From Amphritea atlantica (GTDB lineage Bacteria; Pseudomonadota; Gammaproteobacteria; Pseudomonadales; Balneatricaceae), in NCBI GenBank assembly GCA_024397875.1, contig CP073344.1, positions 2,657,001-2,721,000 of the forward strand: 64,000 nucleotides of DNA, in the 5' to 3' direction. The position numbers were made by a program, and so were the translations under genes. The notes beneath the pieces were generated by a model. The model searched no databases. It saw only the letters and a program-made list of their open reading frames with translations, and was not told where the DNA came from. Shown here piece by piece: positions 1-8,451 of the stretch; within the stretch, counting starts at the first letter, position 1, and every line of letters starts with the position of its first letter.

Positions 1-215
1 GGCCACCAGCAGGGGTCGGCACAGCCATACAGATCCGATTCCATCGGCTGACACAGGGAGGTGACCCCACCAAAGGCATCAATTTCCCAACCGGGATCGG
101 TGGTGGCGGTACAACCAGCGATGGACTGCATCGCGACAACTTCTTCTACCTGATCATCGGCAACGGCCTGAGTCAGAGTGTGTGCTTTGTTATTAACAGG
201 CTTGAGATGTTTCAT
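1..215 (-). CDS. qhpC: QHNDH gamma subunit precursor, copy 1 (3' end cut off by window)
   Basis: This is the small CTQ-bearing catalytic subunit of quinohemoprotein amine dehydrogenase, a periplasmic enzyme that oxidises primary amines. The first 71 codons are present and the rest lies outside the window. A 28-residue leader ending EEVVA precedes the mature chain. Cys35, Glu44, Cys55, Asp61, Cys65, Cys69 and Trp71 fall exactly on the mature residues 7, 16, 27, 33, 37, 41 and 43 that form the known thioether crosslinks and the cysteine tryptophylquinone; the last partner, Asp49, is beyond the edge. The ATG lies 1 base past the stop of the upstream radical SAM gene. The product is paralogous to the intact gamma gene at 11436-11762. 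Confidence 0.95.
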   Translation of the reverse strand, partial: MKHLKPVNNKAHTLTQAVADDQVEEVVAMQSIAGCTATTDPGWEIDAFGGVTSLCQPMESDLYGCADPCWW

Positions 216-216
216 A

Positions 217-1650
217 TCAATGAGCCCTCCGGGGAGATATGTAACTGTCGATAAAAGCCGGATTTTCGGCCATGATGCGGCTGTAAACTTCGATACCGAA
301 GTCCACCCAGTCACGCATCAGATCGCAGTAGTGATAAACGGGTTGAGTCGGGTCTTCAAAACGGGCGTAACTTTCGTGGTAGCAGCCACCGGAACAGAGA
401 TTACGAATGCGGCAGCTGGAACATCCGGTATCGGTACGATCCAGACGCTGCTCTAGGAACCCTCCCAGGCGCTCTTTATCGATACCCGTCTGCACATCGC
501 CAAAGGTCCCCAGATCCGATCCGGTAAACCGATGACAGAGATTCAGGCCACCTTCGTGATCCACCGCCAGCATCGCCACACCTGCACCACAGGGCAGAGC
601 TTTCTTATTGCCCTCATGAAGATCGGTAATCAACTGATGCATGTTGGAGAAGCCGATATTGCGGTGCTCCAGCGCAGCTTCCAGATACTCTTTGCCCAGC
701 GCCTTCATGTTGTGGAAAACCTCAGCCAGTTCCTCATCGCTGAGGTTGTAATAGCTGATATCACCGGAGGTTACCGGTGCAAAACCGACCTCTGAAAATC
801 CCAGTTCATTAAACAGGTGATCCCAGATCTGACGGACATCGGTGACCCCCTTGGTCAGCGTCACACGGGCTCCGATCGGACGGGCACGGAAACGGGAGAG
901 CAGCATTCTCGCTTTGCGACTCACCACATCATAAGTCCCCTGCCCACCGACAGTGATCCGGTTTTTATCATGAATTGCTTTCGGCCCATCCATACTGACG
1001 GAAAGTCCGAAACGGTGAGCATTAAGCCAATCGGCGATATCCTCCGTCAGCAGAGTTGCATTGGTTGTCATGGTAAAGTCTACCGGCTTCCCCAGTTCAG
1101 CGAAGCGCTGTTCGGAGTAGGCGACAACATCCTTTATCAGACCGAAGTTCGACAACGGCTCACCGCCAAAGAAGACGATGTTATAACGCGCCTCTTTAGG
1201 TGATTCAGCAATCAGCATCTCAATCGATTGCTTAGCTGTGTCGAACTGCATCTTCCTGCCCTCAGAGGGCTTATCCAGATCCTCTTTGTAACAGTAACTG
1301 CAGCTGAGGTTGCAACCGGTGTTTACATTCAATACCAGCGTATTGAGCGGAAACTCGGTGATCTTTTTCAGCGCAATCTCCGGAGTTAACGGCGAGCCAT
1401 CACTCACCAGCTCCAGTGCGATCAGCTCTTTCAGGGTTTCAGCCACCTGATCCGTCGGATACTGCCCGGACAGTTCACCCACCAGTTGCTCTGCGGTTTG
1501 TTGTGGCCGCTGTCGCAATAGTTCGATCAGCTGTGCGGTCAGACCATCCAGCTCAAACAGACTGCTGGAAGGAATATGGAACAGCATCTGCCGCGAACTG
1601 ACTGCCACCAGATGTAGATTCTGCTCTACCAGATTTAATTGGGCGCCCAT
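217..1650 (-). CDS. qhpD: Radical SAM peptide-crosslinking enzyme QhpD, copy 1
   Basis: QhpD makes the Cys-to-Asp/Glu thioether bonds in the gamma-subunit precursor in the cytoplasm. The 477-residue product has an N-terminal peptide-recognition-like region (residues 1-90), the radical SAM motif CxxxCxxC at Cys113, Cys117 and Cys120 (context [14 protein letters not shown]), and a SPASM-like cysteine-rich end ([19 protein letters not shown]). The start ATG has a strong GAGGAGG site. It sits between the alpha gene and the gamma gene, the usual A-D-C order. It has the same length and cysteine register as QhpD at 11763-13196, so it is a full paralogue and not a remnant. Each copy may serve its own gamma peptide, which is inference. 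Confidence 0.94.
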   Translation of the reverse strand: MGAQLNLVEQNLHLVAVSSRQMLFHIPSSSLFELDGLTAQLIELLRQRPQQTAEQLVGELSGQYPTDQVAETLKELIALELVSDGSPLTPEIALKKITEFPLNTLVLNVNTGCNLSCSYCYKEDLDKPSEGRKMQFDTAKQSIEMLIAESPKEARYNIVFFGGEPLSNFGLIKDVVAYSEQRFAELGKPVDFTMTTNATLLTEDIADWLNAHRFGLSVSMDGPKAIHDKNRITVGGQGTYDVVSRKARMLLSRFRARPIGARVTLTKGVTDVRQIWDHLFNELGFSEVGFAPVTSGDISYYNLSDEELAEVFHNMKALGKEYLEAALEHRNIGFSNMHQLITDLHEGNKKALPCGAGVAMLAVDHEGGLNLCHRFTGSDLGTFGDVQTGIDKERLGGFLEQRLDRTDTGCSSCRIRNLCSGGCYHESYARFEDPTQPVYHYCDLMRDWVDFGIEVYSRIMAENPAFIDSYISPRRAH

Positions 1651-1729
1651 TGAACAACCCTCCTCACTATTATTGTTTTCAGGATGCTATACCGCTGTAC
1701 AACATCACTTATTGGTAGTCAGGAACTGC

Positions 1730-3328
1730 TTATGGCAGTGGTGGATTGTTCCAGCGCTGCACGGTCACGATCATCTGACCTTCAGCATTCAGGACAGCAT
1801 TGCCTTCCATCACTTCGGCAACCACTTTGAGATTGCCCGCATTATTTGTCGACATACGCCGTTCTGGGTTGGGGCCGGCAGCCGCTGTGGTAAACACACC
1901 GGTTTTTTCATCCATACGCCCGGTAAAATGAGTATCCCGGTCGGCCGCCGCCTGCTCATCAAAGGGCTCGACATGCCATTTAGCCGGAACGAAACCGATA
2001 CGCATATCGTCCTCGGTACCGGGCTGCCCATCGGCACCATTCATCCATGCTTCAGCCTGGAAATAGCCATTGTATTTCGGCGTAGAACCACCGTTACCAC
2101 CCACCCGGGCGACGGCAAAATCAGGTACCACTTTAACGCTGCCGATCTGATCGTAGACATTCAGCACTGCGCCATCTGCCTGACCTGCCACTACATTACG
2201 GGCGCCCGGTTGAGCCTTGCTGTCAGCTGTGGCTTGCAGCACTACTTTGTTACCATCGCGGTAGAGTTCACTGACGACCCTGATACCATCACCCAGTGAG
2301 ACCTGCTGACCCAGCCCGGTACCCACCAGTGTCAGTACATCTGTACTGCCTGCGCGGATATAGCCGGGTTGAACCGAGAGCAGCGTTGGCGTACTGCCGG
2401 CCCGCACCGCGGTGAAATCCATACCCGCTTCATCGTGTACCGCCTCAAACATGCGGCCAGTCAGTTCGGAGCCATCCTCTGAGAGAGCGAAAACCTGACG
2501 CATTTTCACCCCATCGACGGTCAGATTAGCGCGCCACTCATAGCCGGTGTAAACGATGGCTGTGCCACTGCCTTGCAGCGTAGAACCATCCGCATATTCA
2601 CCCTCAACCGTGACCTTATACTGATCCTCTTTACCCCCAGACACGGTCATAACACCGCGAATATCGCCTTTACCCGGCATCTGGGCACTGAAGCTCCAAC
2701 TGCCGCTGGCAGGTAACTTCTTAGCACTCTGCCATTTATCCCAGCTGGCAGACTGCAGCGGAAACTCGTTAGCCAGCTCTGGAACCATCTCCTTAAATGC
2801 CAGATCCATCCAGTCCCTGTCCCGTGCCAGTGCCTGATATTCCAGCGTAGGCCACTGGCCCAGATGGAAGTTCACCAGATGCTTCCACTCAGATGCCGGA
2901 CGACGCTGCAGCGTCACCCGTGCGCCGGAATGGCAACGGGAGCACATCTCTTCAAAGTTGGTGGACTCAAAGCTTTCCATCGTGTTCAGGCGACGCTCCA
3001 TCGCATAGCGTGAATCCTCGGTTTCTTCCGGAGCAAGACCCTGCTTATCAGCAAAGTACTTCACCAGCGTCCGCCGTTCATCATCGGTGACATCAAGGCC
3101 ATGCATCACCTGCATCCGGGCAATGGTCATCAGCCAGCCTTCCGGGGTTTTACGCTGATGGCTCATACGACTCATCTGCAGAGGCTTGGCATTCTCCTGG
3201 GTATGACATGCCACACACTTACTCTGAATAATGGCTTCAGCATCACCCGCCTGTACGGCCCCTGCTGGCAAGATAAACCCTGCCAGCAGAAGTCCACCCG
3301 TTAACCGGGGTAGTGTAAATTCCTTCAT
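1730..3328 (-). CDS. qhpA: QHNDH alpha subunit (diheme), copy 1
   Basis: This is the large periplasmic subunit of quinohemoprotein amine dehydrogenase, which passes electrons from CTQ through two c-type hemes to an external cytochrome or azurin. A signal peptide ends near AVQA (residue 27). Heme-binding CxxCH motifs lie at residues 38-42 (CVACH) and 129-133 (CSRCH), followed by the beta-barrel and Ig-like domains typical of the 60-kDa subunit. The product is about 532 residues. A TTG codon directly upstream (3329-3331) is an alternative start, since the AAAGGAG site is slightly better spaced for it. It is the first gene of a minus-strand A-D-C set that runs out of the window, behind a sigma-54-like promoter at 3407-3421. 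Confidence 0.94.
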   Translation of the reverse strand: MKEFTLPRLTGGLLLAGFILPAGAVQAGDAEAIIQSKCVACHTQENAKPLQMSRMSHQRKTPEGWLMTIARMQVMHGLDVTDDERRTLVKYFADKQGLAPEETEDSRYAMERRLNTMESFESTNFEEMCSRCHSGARVTLQRRPASEWKHLVNFHLGQWPTLEYQALARDRDWMDLAFKEMVPELANEFPLQSASWDKWQSAKKLPASGSWSFSAQMPGKGDIRGVMTVSGGKEDQYKVTVEGEYADGSTLQGSGTAIVYTGYEWRANLTVDGVKMRQVFALSEDGSELTGRMFEAVHDEAGMDFTAVRAGSTPTLLSVQPGYIRAGSTDVLTLVGTGLGQQVSLGDGIRVVSELYRDGNKVVLQATADSKAQPGARNVVAGQADGAVLNVYDQIGSVKVVPDFAVARVGGNGGSTPKYNGYFQAEAWMNGADGQPGTEDDMRIGFVPAKWHVEPFDEQAAADRDTHFTGRMDEKTGVFTTAAAGPNPERRMSTNNAGNLKVVAEVMEGNAVLNAEGQMIVTVQRWNNPPLP

Positions 3329-3406
3329 CAAGGCCAGACTCCTTTTGTTGTTTATTTAGTTGGGAAGCTCAACACGACCCAAAGTTCTAACCTGCAGGGA
3401 TACAAA

Positions 3407-3421
3407 GCACGGCCTGTGCCA
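3407..3421 (-). promoter_or_regulatory. Candidate sigma-54 promoter of qhpA copy 1
   Basis: On the minus strand the sequence reads TGGCAC-N5-GTGC, matching the -24/-12 consensus TGGCAC-N5-TTGC except for one base in the -12 box. It lies about 80 bases upstream of the qhpA start. A second, perfect match faces the opposite way at 3718-3732, so the two promoters are divergent. No sigma-54 activator gene is visible in the window. Confidence 0.6.
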
Positions 3422-3573
3422 ATAGAAAGAAACTATTATTTTTCAATGAATTACAAAAAATCAGGGTAATCCTGTACAGAGAAATCCGGCCACCACTGTT
3501 TTATTACGCAACACCGCTGTTCAAAAATGTAACAGTCCGGGAAAGACGAAACAGAAACAGGGCTTCTCTCCCC

Positions 3574-3592
3574 TGATCATCGGGAATGATCA
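3574..3592. promoter_or_regulatory. Inverted repeat, candidate activator site between divergent promoters
   Basis: The site is TGATCAT-N5-ATGATCA, two perfect 7-base arms. It lies about 130 bases upstream of the rightward -24 element and about 150 bases upstream of the leftward one, a normal distance for an enhancer bound by an NtrC-type activator. The function is inferred only from symmetry and placement. The rest of 3329-3831 is AT-rich, non-coding, and also contains a TGTTCA/TGTAAC pair spaced 10 bases at 3518 and 3528, resembling the phased repeats at 14971-15030. Confidence 0.45.
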
Positions 3593-3717
3593 CTCACTCA
3601 ACTGACTTATTTTTTAACACCCTGTCTCATTGTAAAACACTCCTTCGATGACGACCCGAGATAACAAATAGAAAAATAATACATATAAAACAACAATTTA
3701 ATTAAATATAAACACTC

Positions 3718-3732
3718 TGGCACAGCCCTTGC
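3718..3732 (+). promoter_or_regulatory. Candidate sigma-54 promoter of the aldehyde dehydrogenase
   Basis: TGGCACAGCCCTTGC is a perfect match to the -24/-12 consensus TGGCAC-N5-TTGC. It lies 100 bases upstream of the aldehyde dehydrogenase ATG at 3832, with an AT-rich tract just upstream that could hold an IHF site. Confidence 0.7.
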
Positions 3733-3831
3733 GATAACCGTATCACTAAGTGTCGGGTTGCCTGTAATGCATTCAGGCCTCTCTGTATCTCTGATAACAA
3801 CCACATTACAACTACAAACAGGTCTACAAAT

Positions 3832-5331
3832 ATGAGCGAATCACAATTTTCCCCCTCAGCTGCGGCAATGGACTTTATTCAGCGTCAGCATAAATTTCTG
3901 ATTGGTGATCAGTGGCTGGAGGCTGAAGATGGCCGGACGCTGCCGGTCATCAACCCCGCCAATGGCGAACAGATCACCACGGTACCCAGCGGCGATAAGG
4001 CTGATATCGATAAAGCGGTGGCAATGGCGCGTAAAACTTTTGAAGATTCAGACTGGAGCCGCATCAAGCCGGTCGATCGTCAGAAGCTGCTGTGGAACTT
4101 TGCCGACCTGATTGAAAAGAATGCCGGCCTGCTGGCTGAAATTGAATCGCTGGATAATGGCAAGAGTGTGGTGATCGCAGAGCATGTTGATATCCGTCTG
4201 GCGGTTGATTTCCTCCGATATATGGCCGGCTTCGCCACAAAGATCGAGGGTCGCAGCGTCGATGTATCAGTGCCCTTTATGCCAGACGCACAGTTCCACG
4301 GCTACACCCGCCGGGAAGCAGTCGGTGTGGTTGGCGCCATTGTCGCCTGGAACTTCCCACTGCTATTGGCTTGCTGGAAACTGGGCCCGGCACTGGCAAC
4401 CGGTTGCACAGTTGTTCTTAAACCCGCCGATGAAACCCCGCTGACCGCACTGATGCTGGGCCAGCTGGCACTGGAAGCGGGTTATCCTTCCGGTGTACTG
4501 AATGTGGTTACCGGCGTCGGTATCGAAGCAGGTGCCGCCCTGTCCCACCACCCTGATGTGGATAAACTGACCTTTACCGGCTCCACTCAGGTAGGAAAAA
4601 TGATCGGTAAAGCAGCCATCGACAGCATGACCCGGGTCACCCTGGAATTGGGTGGTAAGTCCCCCACTATCGTGTTGGAAGATGCCGACGTGCAGACCGC
4701 CGCAGCCGGTGCTGCCAACGCGATCTTCTTCAATCAGGGGCAAGTCTGCTGCGCCGGTTCCCGTCTCTATGTACATAAGAAACATTTCGACAATGTCGTG
4801 GCCGATATCTCCGCCATTGCAGAAGGTATGACCCTGGGACATGGCCTGGACCCGAATGCCCAGATGGGGCCACTTATCTCGGCAAAGCAGCAGCACCGGG
4901 TGTGCAACTACATTGATCAGGGTCGCAACAGCGGCGCCACCATTACCACCGGCGGTATTGCGGTGCCAGGGCCGGGCTTCTTTGTTAAACCCACCGTGAT
5001 GGTGGATGTGAATCAGAACTCCACTGTGGTGCAGGAGGAGATCTTCGGCCCGGTACTGGTCGCGATGCCGTTCGATGATATCGACGAAGCGGTACGTATC
5101 GCCAACGACAGTCAGTACGGACTGGGTGCCAGCATCTGGTCAAACAACCTGTCACAGGTACACCGTATGATTCCGCGCATCAAGTCCGGTTCCGTCTGGG
5201 TCAACTGCCATACCGCACTCGACCCTGCCCTGCCGTTCGGCGGCTACAAGCAATCCGGTCTGGGCCGGGAGATGGGCAGCGATGTCATCGAGCACTACAC
5301 CGAGGTTAAATCGGTGTTGATGAGTATCTGA
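3832..5331 (+). CDS. Aldehyde dehydrogenase, phenylacetaldehyde dehydrogenase (FeaB/PadA) type
   Basis: This NAD-dependent aldehyde dehydrogenase has 499 residues, the normal length. The Rossmann-region AWNFP, the ELGGK glutamate motif and the catalytic cysteine in NQGQVCC are all present. The N terminus (MDFIQRQHKFLIGDQW) and overall pattern resemble phenylacetaldehyde dehydrogenases more than betaine-aldehyde enzymes. It is divergent from qhpA copy 1 and has its own sigma-54-like promoter. A role in oxidising the aldehyde released by amine dehydrogenase is the natural reading; the aldehyde would have to enter the cytoplasm. The exact substrate cannot be read from sequence. Confidence 0.88.
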   Translation: MSESQFSPSAAAMDFIQRQHKFLIGDQWLEAEDGRTLPVINPANGEQITTVPSGDKADIDKAVAMARKTFEDSDWSRIKPVDRQKLLWNFADLIEKNAGLLAEIESLDNGKSVVIAEHVDIRLAVDFLRYMAGFATKIEGRSVDVSVPFMPDAQFHGYTRREAVGVVGAIVAWNFPLLLACWKLGPALATGCTVVLKPADETPLTALMLGQLALEAGYPSGVLNVVTGVGIEAGAALSHHPDVDKLTFTGSTQVGKMIGKAAIDSMTRVTLELGGKSPTIVLEDADVQTAAAGAANAIFFNQGQVCCAGSRLYVHKKHFDNVVADISAIAEGMTLGHGLDPNAQMGPLISAKQQHRVCNYIDQGRNSGATITTGGIAVPGPGFFVKPTVMVDVNQNSTVVQEEIFGPVLVAMPFDDIDEAVRIANDSQYGLGASIWSNNLSQVHRMIPRIKSGSVWVNCHTALDPALPFGGYKQSGLGREMGSDVIEHYTEVKSVLMSI

Positions 5332-5350
5332 ACTGTATAAGCGATAGACA

Positions 5351-5384
5351 AAAAGGGCTGCAGTGATAATTAGCGGCTCTTTTT
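5351..5384 (+). terminator. Intrinsic terminator after aldehyde dehydrogenase
   Basis: An 11-base stem (AAAAGGGCTGC pairing with GCGGCTCTTTT, with two G-U pairs) and an 11-base loop run into a T-tract, 20 bases past the stop codon. I see nothing else in the remaining non-coding stretch to 5862 apart from a short GGGTAG/CTACCC hairpin at 5794-5815. Confidence 0.7.
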
Positions 5385-5862
5385 ACCTTTCTGTGCCAGG
5401 GTAACTCATAGAAGTGACACCTCGTCGCGATAATTATTGGCTTATACAGGACAGCTAATTGCCTCCAACGTCTTCCCTCTAAGCACACAAGTCACCTCCC
5501 TGATTCGCTGCTGGAAACAGCTCCTACGACAAATCTATCCAATACGCTAAGAGAAAATGGACACAGACTTCTTTAACGAAGTTCCCGTTTTAGTAAGCGC
5601 TTGTCATGTATCAGTATTAACGTTTGGAAATAGAGTCGCGCTAGCTATTATGCAGCCCCTTCTCATCAAGGTTTATAATGAATGAAAATTCATAGAGTTC
5701 CCGCCTGAGTTGAATTAACTGATCCCAATTTGTTAGTCGAGATGTCATTTACGGCCGCAGCAGGTGAAAAATATCAAGCATAAGCAGATAATCGGGTAGC
5801 CGGGTTCATCTACCCTTGGCCCCTTTATTTCATCGGCCTCTGGATTACGTGGAGAAACAAAG

Positions 5863-6339
5863 ATGTTTTTTAGTCCCAAAAGTGCGAAGCAACTGGTAAC
5901 GCTGACGCGGATTGATCCCACTAACCCGCTGGCCTCGTATTCCAGACACGCCTTCGAGCTGGATGGTTATGAGTGGCCTTCAGTCGAACACTATTACCAG
6001 GCGATGAAGTTTGGCGATACAGACTATGCTGAACAGATCCGCCAGGCCCCCCACCCGGCCGATGCGACAAAACTGGGCAAAAGCAAAAAACACGCAAAAC
6101 GCAAAGACTGGGATCGGGTTAAGGTGACCGTCATGACCCGCGGCACCTATATCAAATGCCGCACCTATCCGGAGATTGCACAAAAACTACTGGATACCGG
6201 TGAGGTCGAGATTGCCGATGTCACCCAGTACGACTACTTCTGGGGCAGTGGCCGCGATATGCGCGGCAACAATGCCTTTGGCAAAATGCTGATGGAGATT
6301 CGGGATAAGCTGCGCCAGGAGATTAATCAGCAAGTATAA
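5863..6339 (+). CDS. NADAR-domain protein (YbiA-like N-glycosidase family)
   Basis: The 158-residue product carries the NADAR fold signatures: EWPSVEHYYQAMKF near residue 37, and DYFWGSGRDMRGNNAFGKMLM near residue 123. Family members of the YbiA/RibX type hydrolyse the N-glycosidic bond of early riboflavin intermediates; others act in ADP-ribose or NAD metabolism. A GGAG site stands upstream of the ATG. It converges on the end of the qhp operon (25 bases apart) and shows no obvious functional link to amine oxidation. The family assignment is firm; the substrate is not known. Confidence 0.85.
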   Translation: MFFSPKSAKQLVTLTRIDPTNPLASYSRHAFELDGYEWPSVEHYYQAMKFGDTDYAEQIRQAPHPADATKLGKSKKHAKRKDWDRVKVTVMTRGTYIKCRTYPEIAQKLLDTGEVEIADVTQYDYFWGSGRDMRGNNAFGKMLMEIRDKLRQEINQQV

Positions 6340-6363
6340 CGCTGAAAAAAGGCCGACTTGTTT

Positions 6364-7719
6364 TCAACTTACAGCCTTCAACCAGTGATTCTGATACAAC
6401 CAGCGGGTCATCCCCTCAGCGATTTCAGGACTCATACCCAGCCCTGTCTGCAGACAGGTCTGCGGACTCACACGCTCATCTCTGTTCTGTAGTGCCCGCA
6501 CCACCGGTGCCATCGGTATGCCATTCAGATGCCAGATTCCCAGCGGCTGATCATTGGTGGTGACCACCTCATGCTCCTCAATCAGTCCGTTGCTGACCAC
6601 CGGCATACAGACCACCTGAAGTGAGTCAGGATCCGTTTCCTGATGCAGGGGCTGATTGTCGGGCCAGTTGCGCCGGGTGGCCCAGAACGGGTTATCCCAC
6701 CAGCGCTCTTCTGAGGCGTAAAAATCCCGACCGATGCGGGCAAAGCGGTGAAACAGATGATCGACCCGCTGTTGATAAAACTGTTTCGCCAGCGATCTTT
6801 TGTCGGGGTGTTGCAGCAGGGTATTGATCACTGCAGGTGCCTGCAGAGCGCTGGAAAGCGCCTGAAAAATCCCGTTACCTGATAGCGGGTCAACTGCCAT
6901 CGCGGCGTCCCCTACCCTGATCCAGTTGTCGCCGACTGCCTCACGACAGAGTATCGGTGTGCTGGTGCGGGCGTGGATAACCCCGGTTGGTTCAGCGTTG
7001 GCAATAAAGGACTGTGCACTGGGCAGGTTTCGTAGAATAGCGTTACAGTGATCTATCAGTTGGGCCTTATCCGGCAGATCGGCACTGGCGACATCAAAGG
7101 TCAGTTGCAGATAGCGGGTGCCATCGGACCAGGCGGCCATCCAGGCCCAGCCATCCTCAAAGCTTTCGGCGGCAGACTGTGGCTGACAGGGTTCGCCCTG
7201 CCAGTATTGCAGCAATGACACGGTTTCACTGCCCCGCAGCCGTTCAAGACCGGCTGCCGGGGCACTGCGACCGCGGGCTTCCACCAGAAAATCAGCATTC
7301 AGTTGAGCAACATCAGAACCTTTCAGCTCAACCGAAAAACCTTCATCCGTCTCACTGACTTTACCAACCCGGCTATGCACCAGATGAACGCCCGCCGCCT
7401 GCAGATCCCGGCCGATGCCCTGATCCAGCTCATTGCGGTTGATCAGCATCTCGGTATTGGCACTGTTGGTGGCACCATTCCAGCTGGCCAGCCGTGGCGA
7501 GGGTTGCGGCAGATTAGCCAGAGCCTGTTTAAACCCGGCATTTCTCAACCCTTCAACCACCCTTTCGGAGACTCCTTCGACCGCTTTGAACGGTCTGGGC
7601 TCCGCTATAACAGTGACATCATAACCCAGTGTTTTTAGCCCCAGCGCCGTTGCGCCTCCAGCCGGCCCACCGCCGAGAACAACAATATGGGCTGTCTTAT
7701 TATGTGTAGAGCTATTCAA
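6364..7719 (-). CDS. qhpG: FAD-dependent tryptophan hydroxylase QhpG
   Basis: QhpG is the flavin monooxygenase that hydroxylates the future quinone tryptophan of the crosslinked gamma subunit. The 451-residue product has an N-terminal dinucleotide-binding motif GGGPAGGATALGL and a later FAD motif VGDAAMAVDPLSGNGIFQAL, as in the tryptophan-halogenase/PHBH-like monooxygenases. It is the last gene of the long qhp operon; its start overlaps the end of qhpE by 4 bases, indicating translational coupling. Only one copy is present in the window, although there are two gamma genes. Confidence 0.88.
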   Translation of the reverse strand: MNSSTHNKTAHIVVLGGGPAGGATALGLKTLGYDVTVIAEPRPFKAVEGVSERVVEGLRNAGFKQALANLPQPSPRLASWNGATNSANTEMLINRNELDQGIGRDLQAAGVHLVHSRVGKVSETDEGFSVELKGSDVAQLNADFLVEARGRSAPAAGLERLRGSETVSLLQYWQGEPCQPQSAAESFEDGWAWMAAWSDGTRYLQLTFDVASADLPDKAQLIDHCNAILRNLPSAQSFIANAEPTGVIHARTSTPILCREAVGDNWIRVGDAAMAVDPLSGNGIFQALSSALQAPAVINTLLQHPDKRSLAKQFYQQRVDHLFHRFARIGRDFYASEERWWDNPFWATRRNWPDNQPLHQETDPDSLQVVCMPVVSNGLIEEHEVVTTNDQPLGIWHLNGIPMAPVVRALQNRDERVSPQTCLQTGLGMSPEIAEGMTRWLYQNHWLKAVS

Positions 7720-8450
7720 CCGACCGACCCTCCACTGTTTGGATTAGTCTCTGTGGCCGATGGAAAACGGACTTCAACACCAAAATAGTCCGCCTGACTC
7801 TCCAGCCATCGATCCACGGAGGCCAGATCGGCAGCGCCGCCTTCACTCAGATAGCGGCCGATATGGCCGGTTAACTGAGCGCATCCGGCACTGGCACCGA
7901 TCACGCCGTTGCGGGCTTTAACATAGCCTCCGAAATCCGCGTATTGGGTTTTCAGACAGGAGAGCTGCTGCGGATTTTCACAGCGGGCATCGCCGGTCAT
8001 CCGCAACACCCCGGGATAAGCCGCAGGATAAACCGGATCACCTTTAGCCGGTGAGGAGGCACACACAATCACCCCGGCGGCCAGCGCTCTCTCGCAGGCA
8101 CTACGTAACACGTCCCGGTCATTGCGCAACCCCAGACTGAGATTAATCAGATCTACCTGCTGCTCCACCAGCCAGTCGATGGCGGCGGCTACCTGTGCCG
8201 GGGTTGTGGCTAAACGTTCGCTGAATATCTGTGCGATGGCAAACTCAGCTTGCGGCGCCTGGTCAGCTATCACCTCTAACAGTGAGGAGCCGTGCCCCAG
8301 CTGATCATTGATGACCGGAGCTAGTACAATGCCTTCATCATATCTGAATGCCTGTGAGGCTATAACCCGATCAATCCCTGTTGGCGGTGATCCGGCAAAA
8401 CCAAAACCGCTATCGACCAGACCGATCAATATTTTATCCTTCTGCCCCAT
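7716..8450 (-). CDS. qhpE: Subtilisin-like leader protease QhpE
   Basis: QhpE removes the leader of the gamma-subunit precursor after crosslinking. The 244-residue protein lacks a signal peptide and shows a shortened subtilase triad: Asp in GLVDSGFGF, His in QLGHGSSLLEV and Ser in GASAGCAQ. The small size fits known QhpE proteins. It overlaps qhpG by 4 bases and begins 1 base after the qhpF stop, so the three maturation genes form a tight block. The expected cleavage site in the gamma precursors is after residue 28. Confidence 0.87.
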   Translation of the reverse strand: MGQKDKILIGLVDSGFGFAGSPPTGIDRVIASQAFRYDEGIVLAPVINDQLGHGSSLLEVIADQAPQAEFAIAQIFSERLATTPAQVAAAIDWLVEQQVDLINLSLGLRNDRDVLRSACERALAAGVIVCASSPAKGDPVYPAAYPGVLRMTGDARCENPQQLSCLKTQYADFGGYVKARNGVIGASAGCAQLTGHIGRYLSEGGAADLASVDRWLESQADYFGVEVRFPSATETNPNSGGSVG

Positions 8451-8451
8451 A

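Noticed and set aside
3607..3804. 65-codon minus-strand open reading frame
   Set aside because: It crosses the perfect sigma-54 promoter and AT-rich control region and has no ribosome site or family resemblance.
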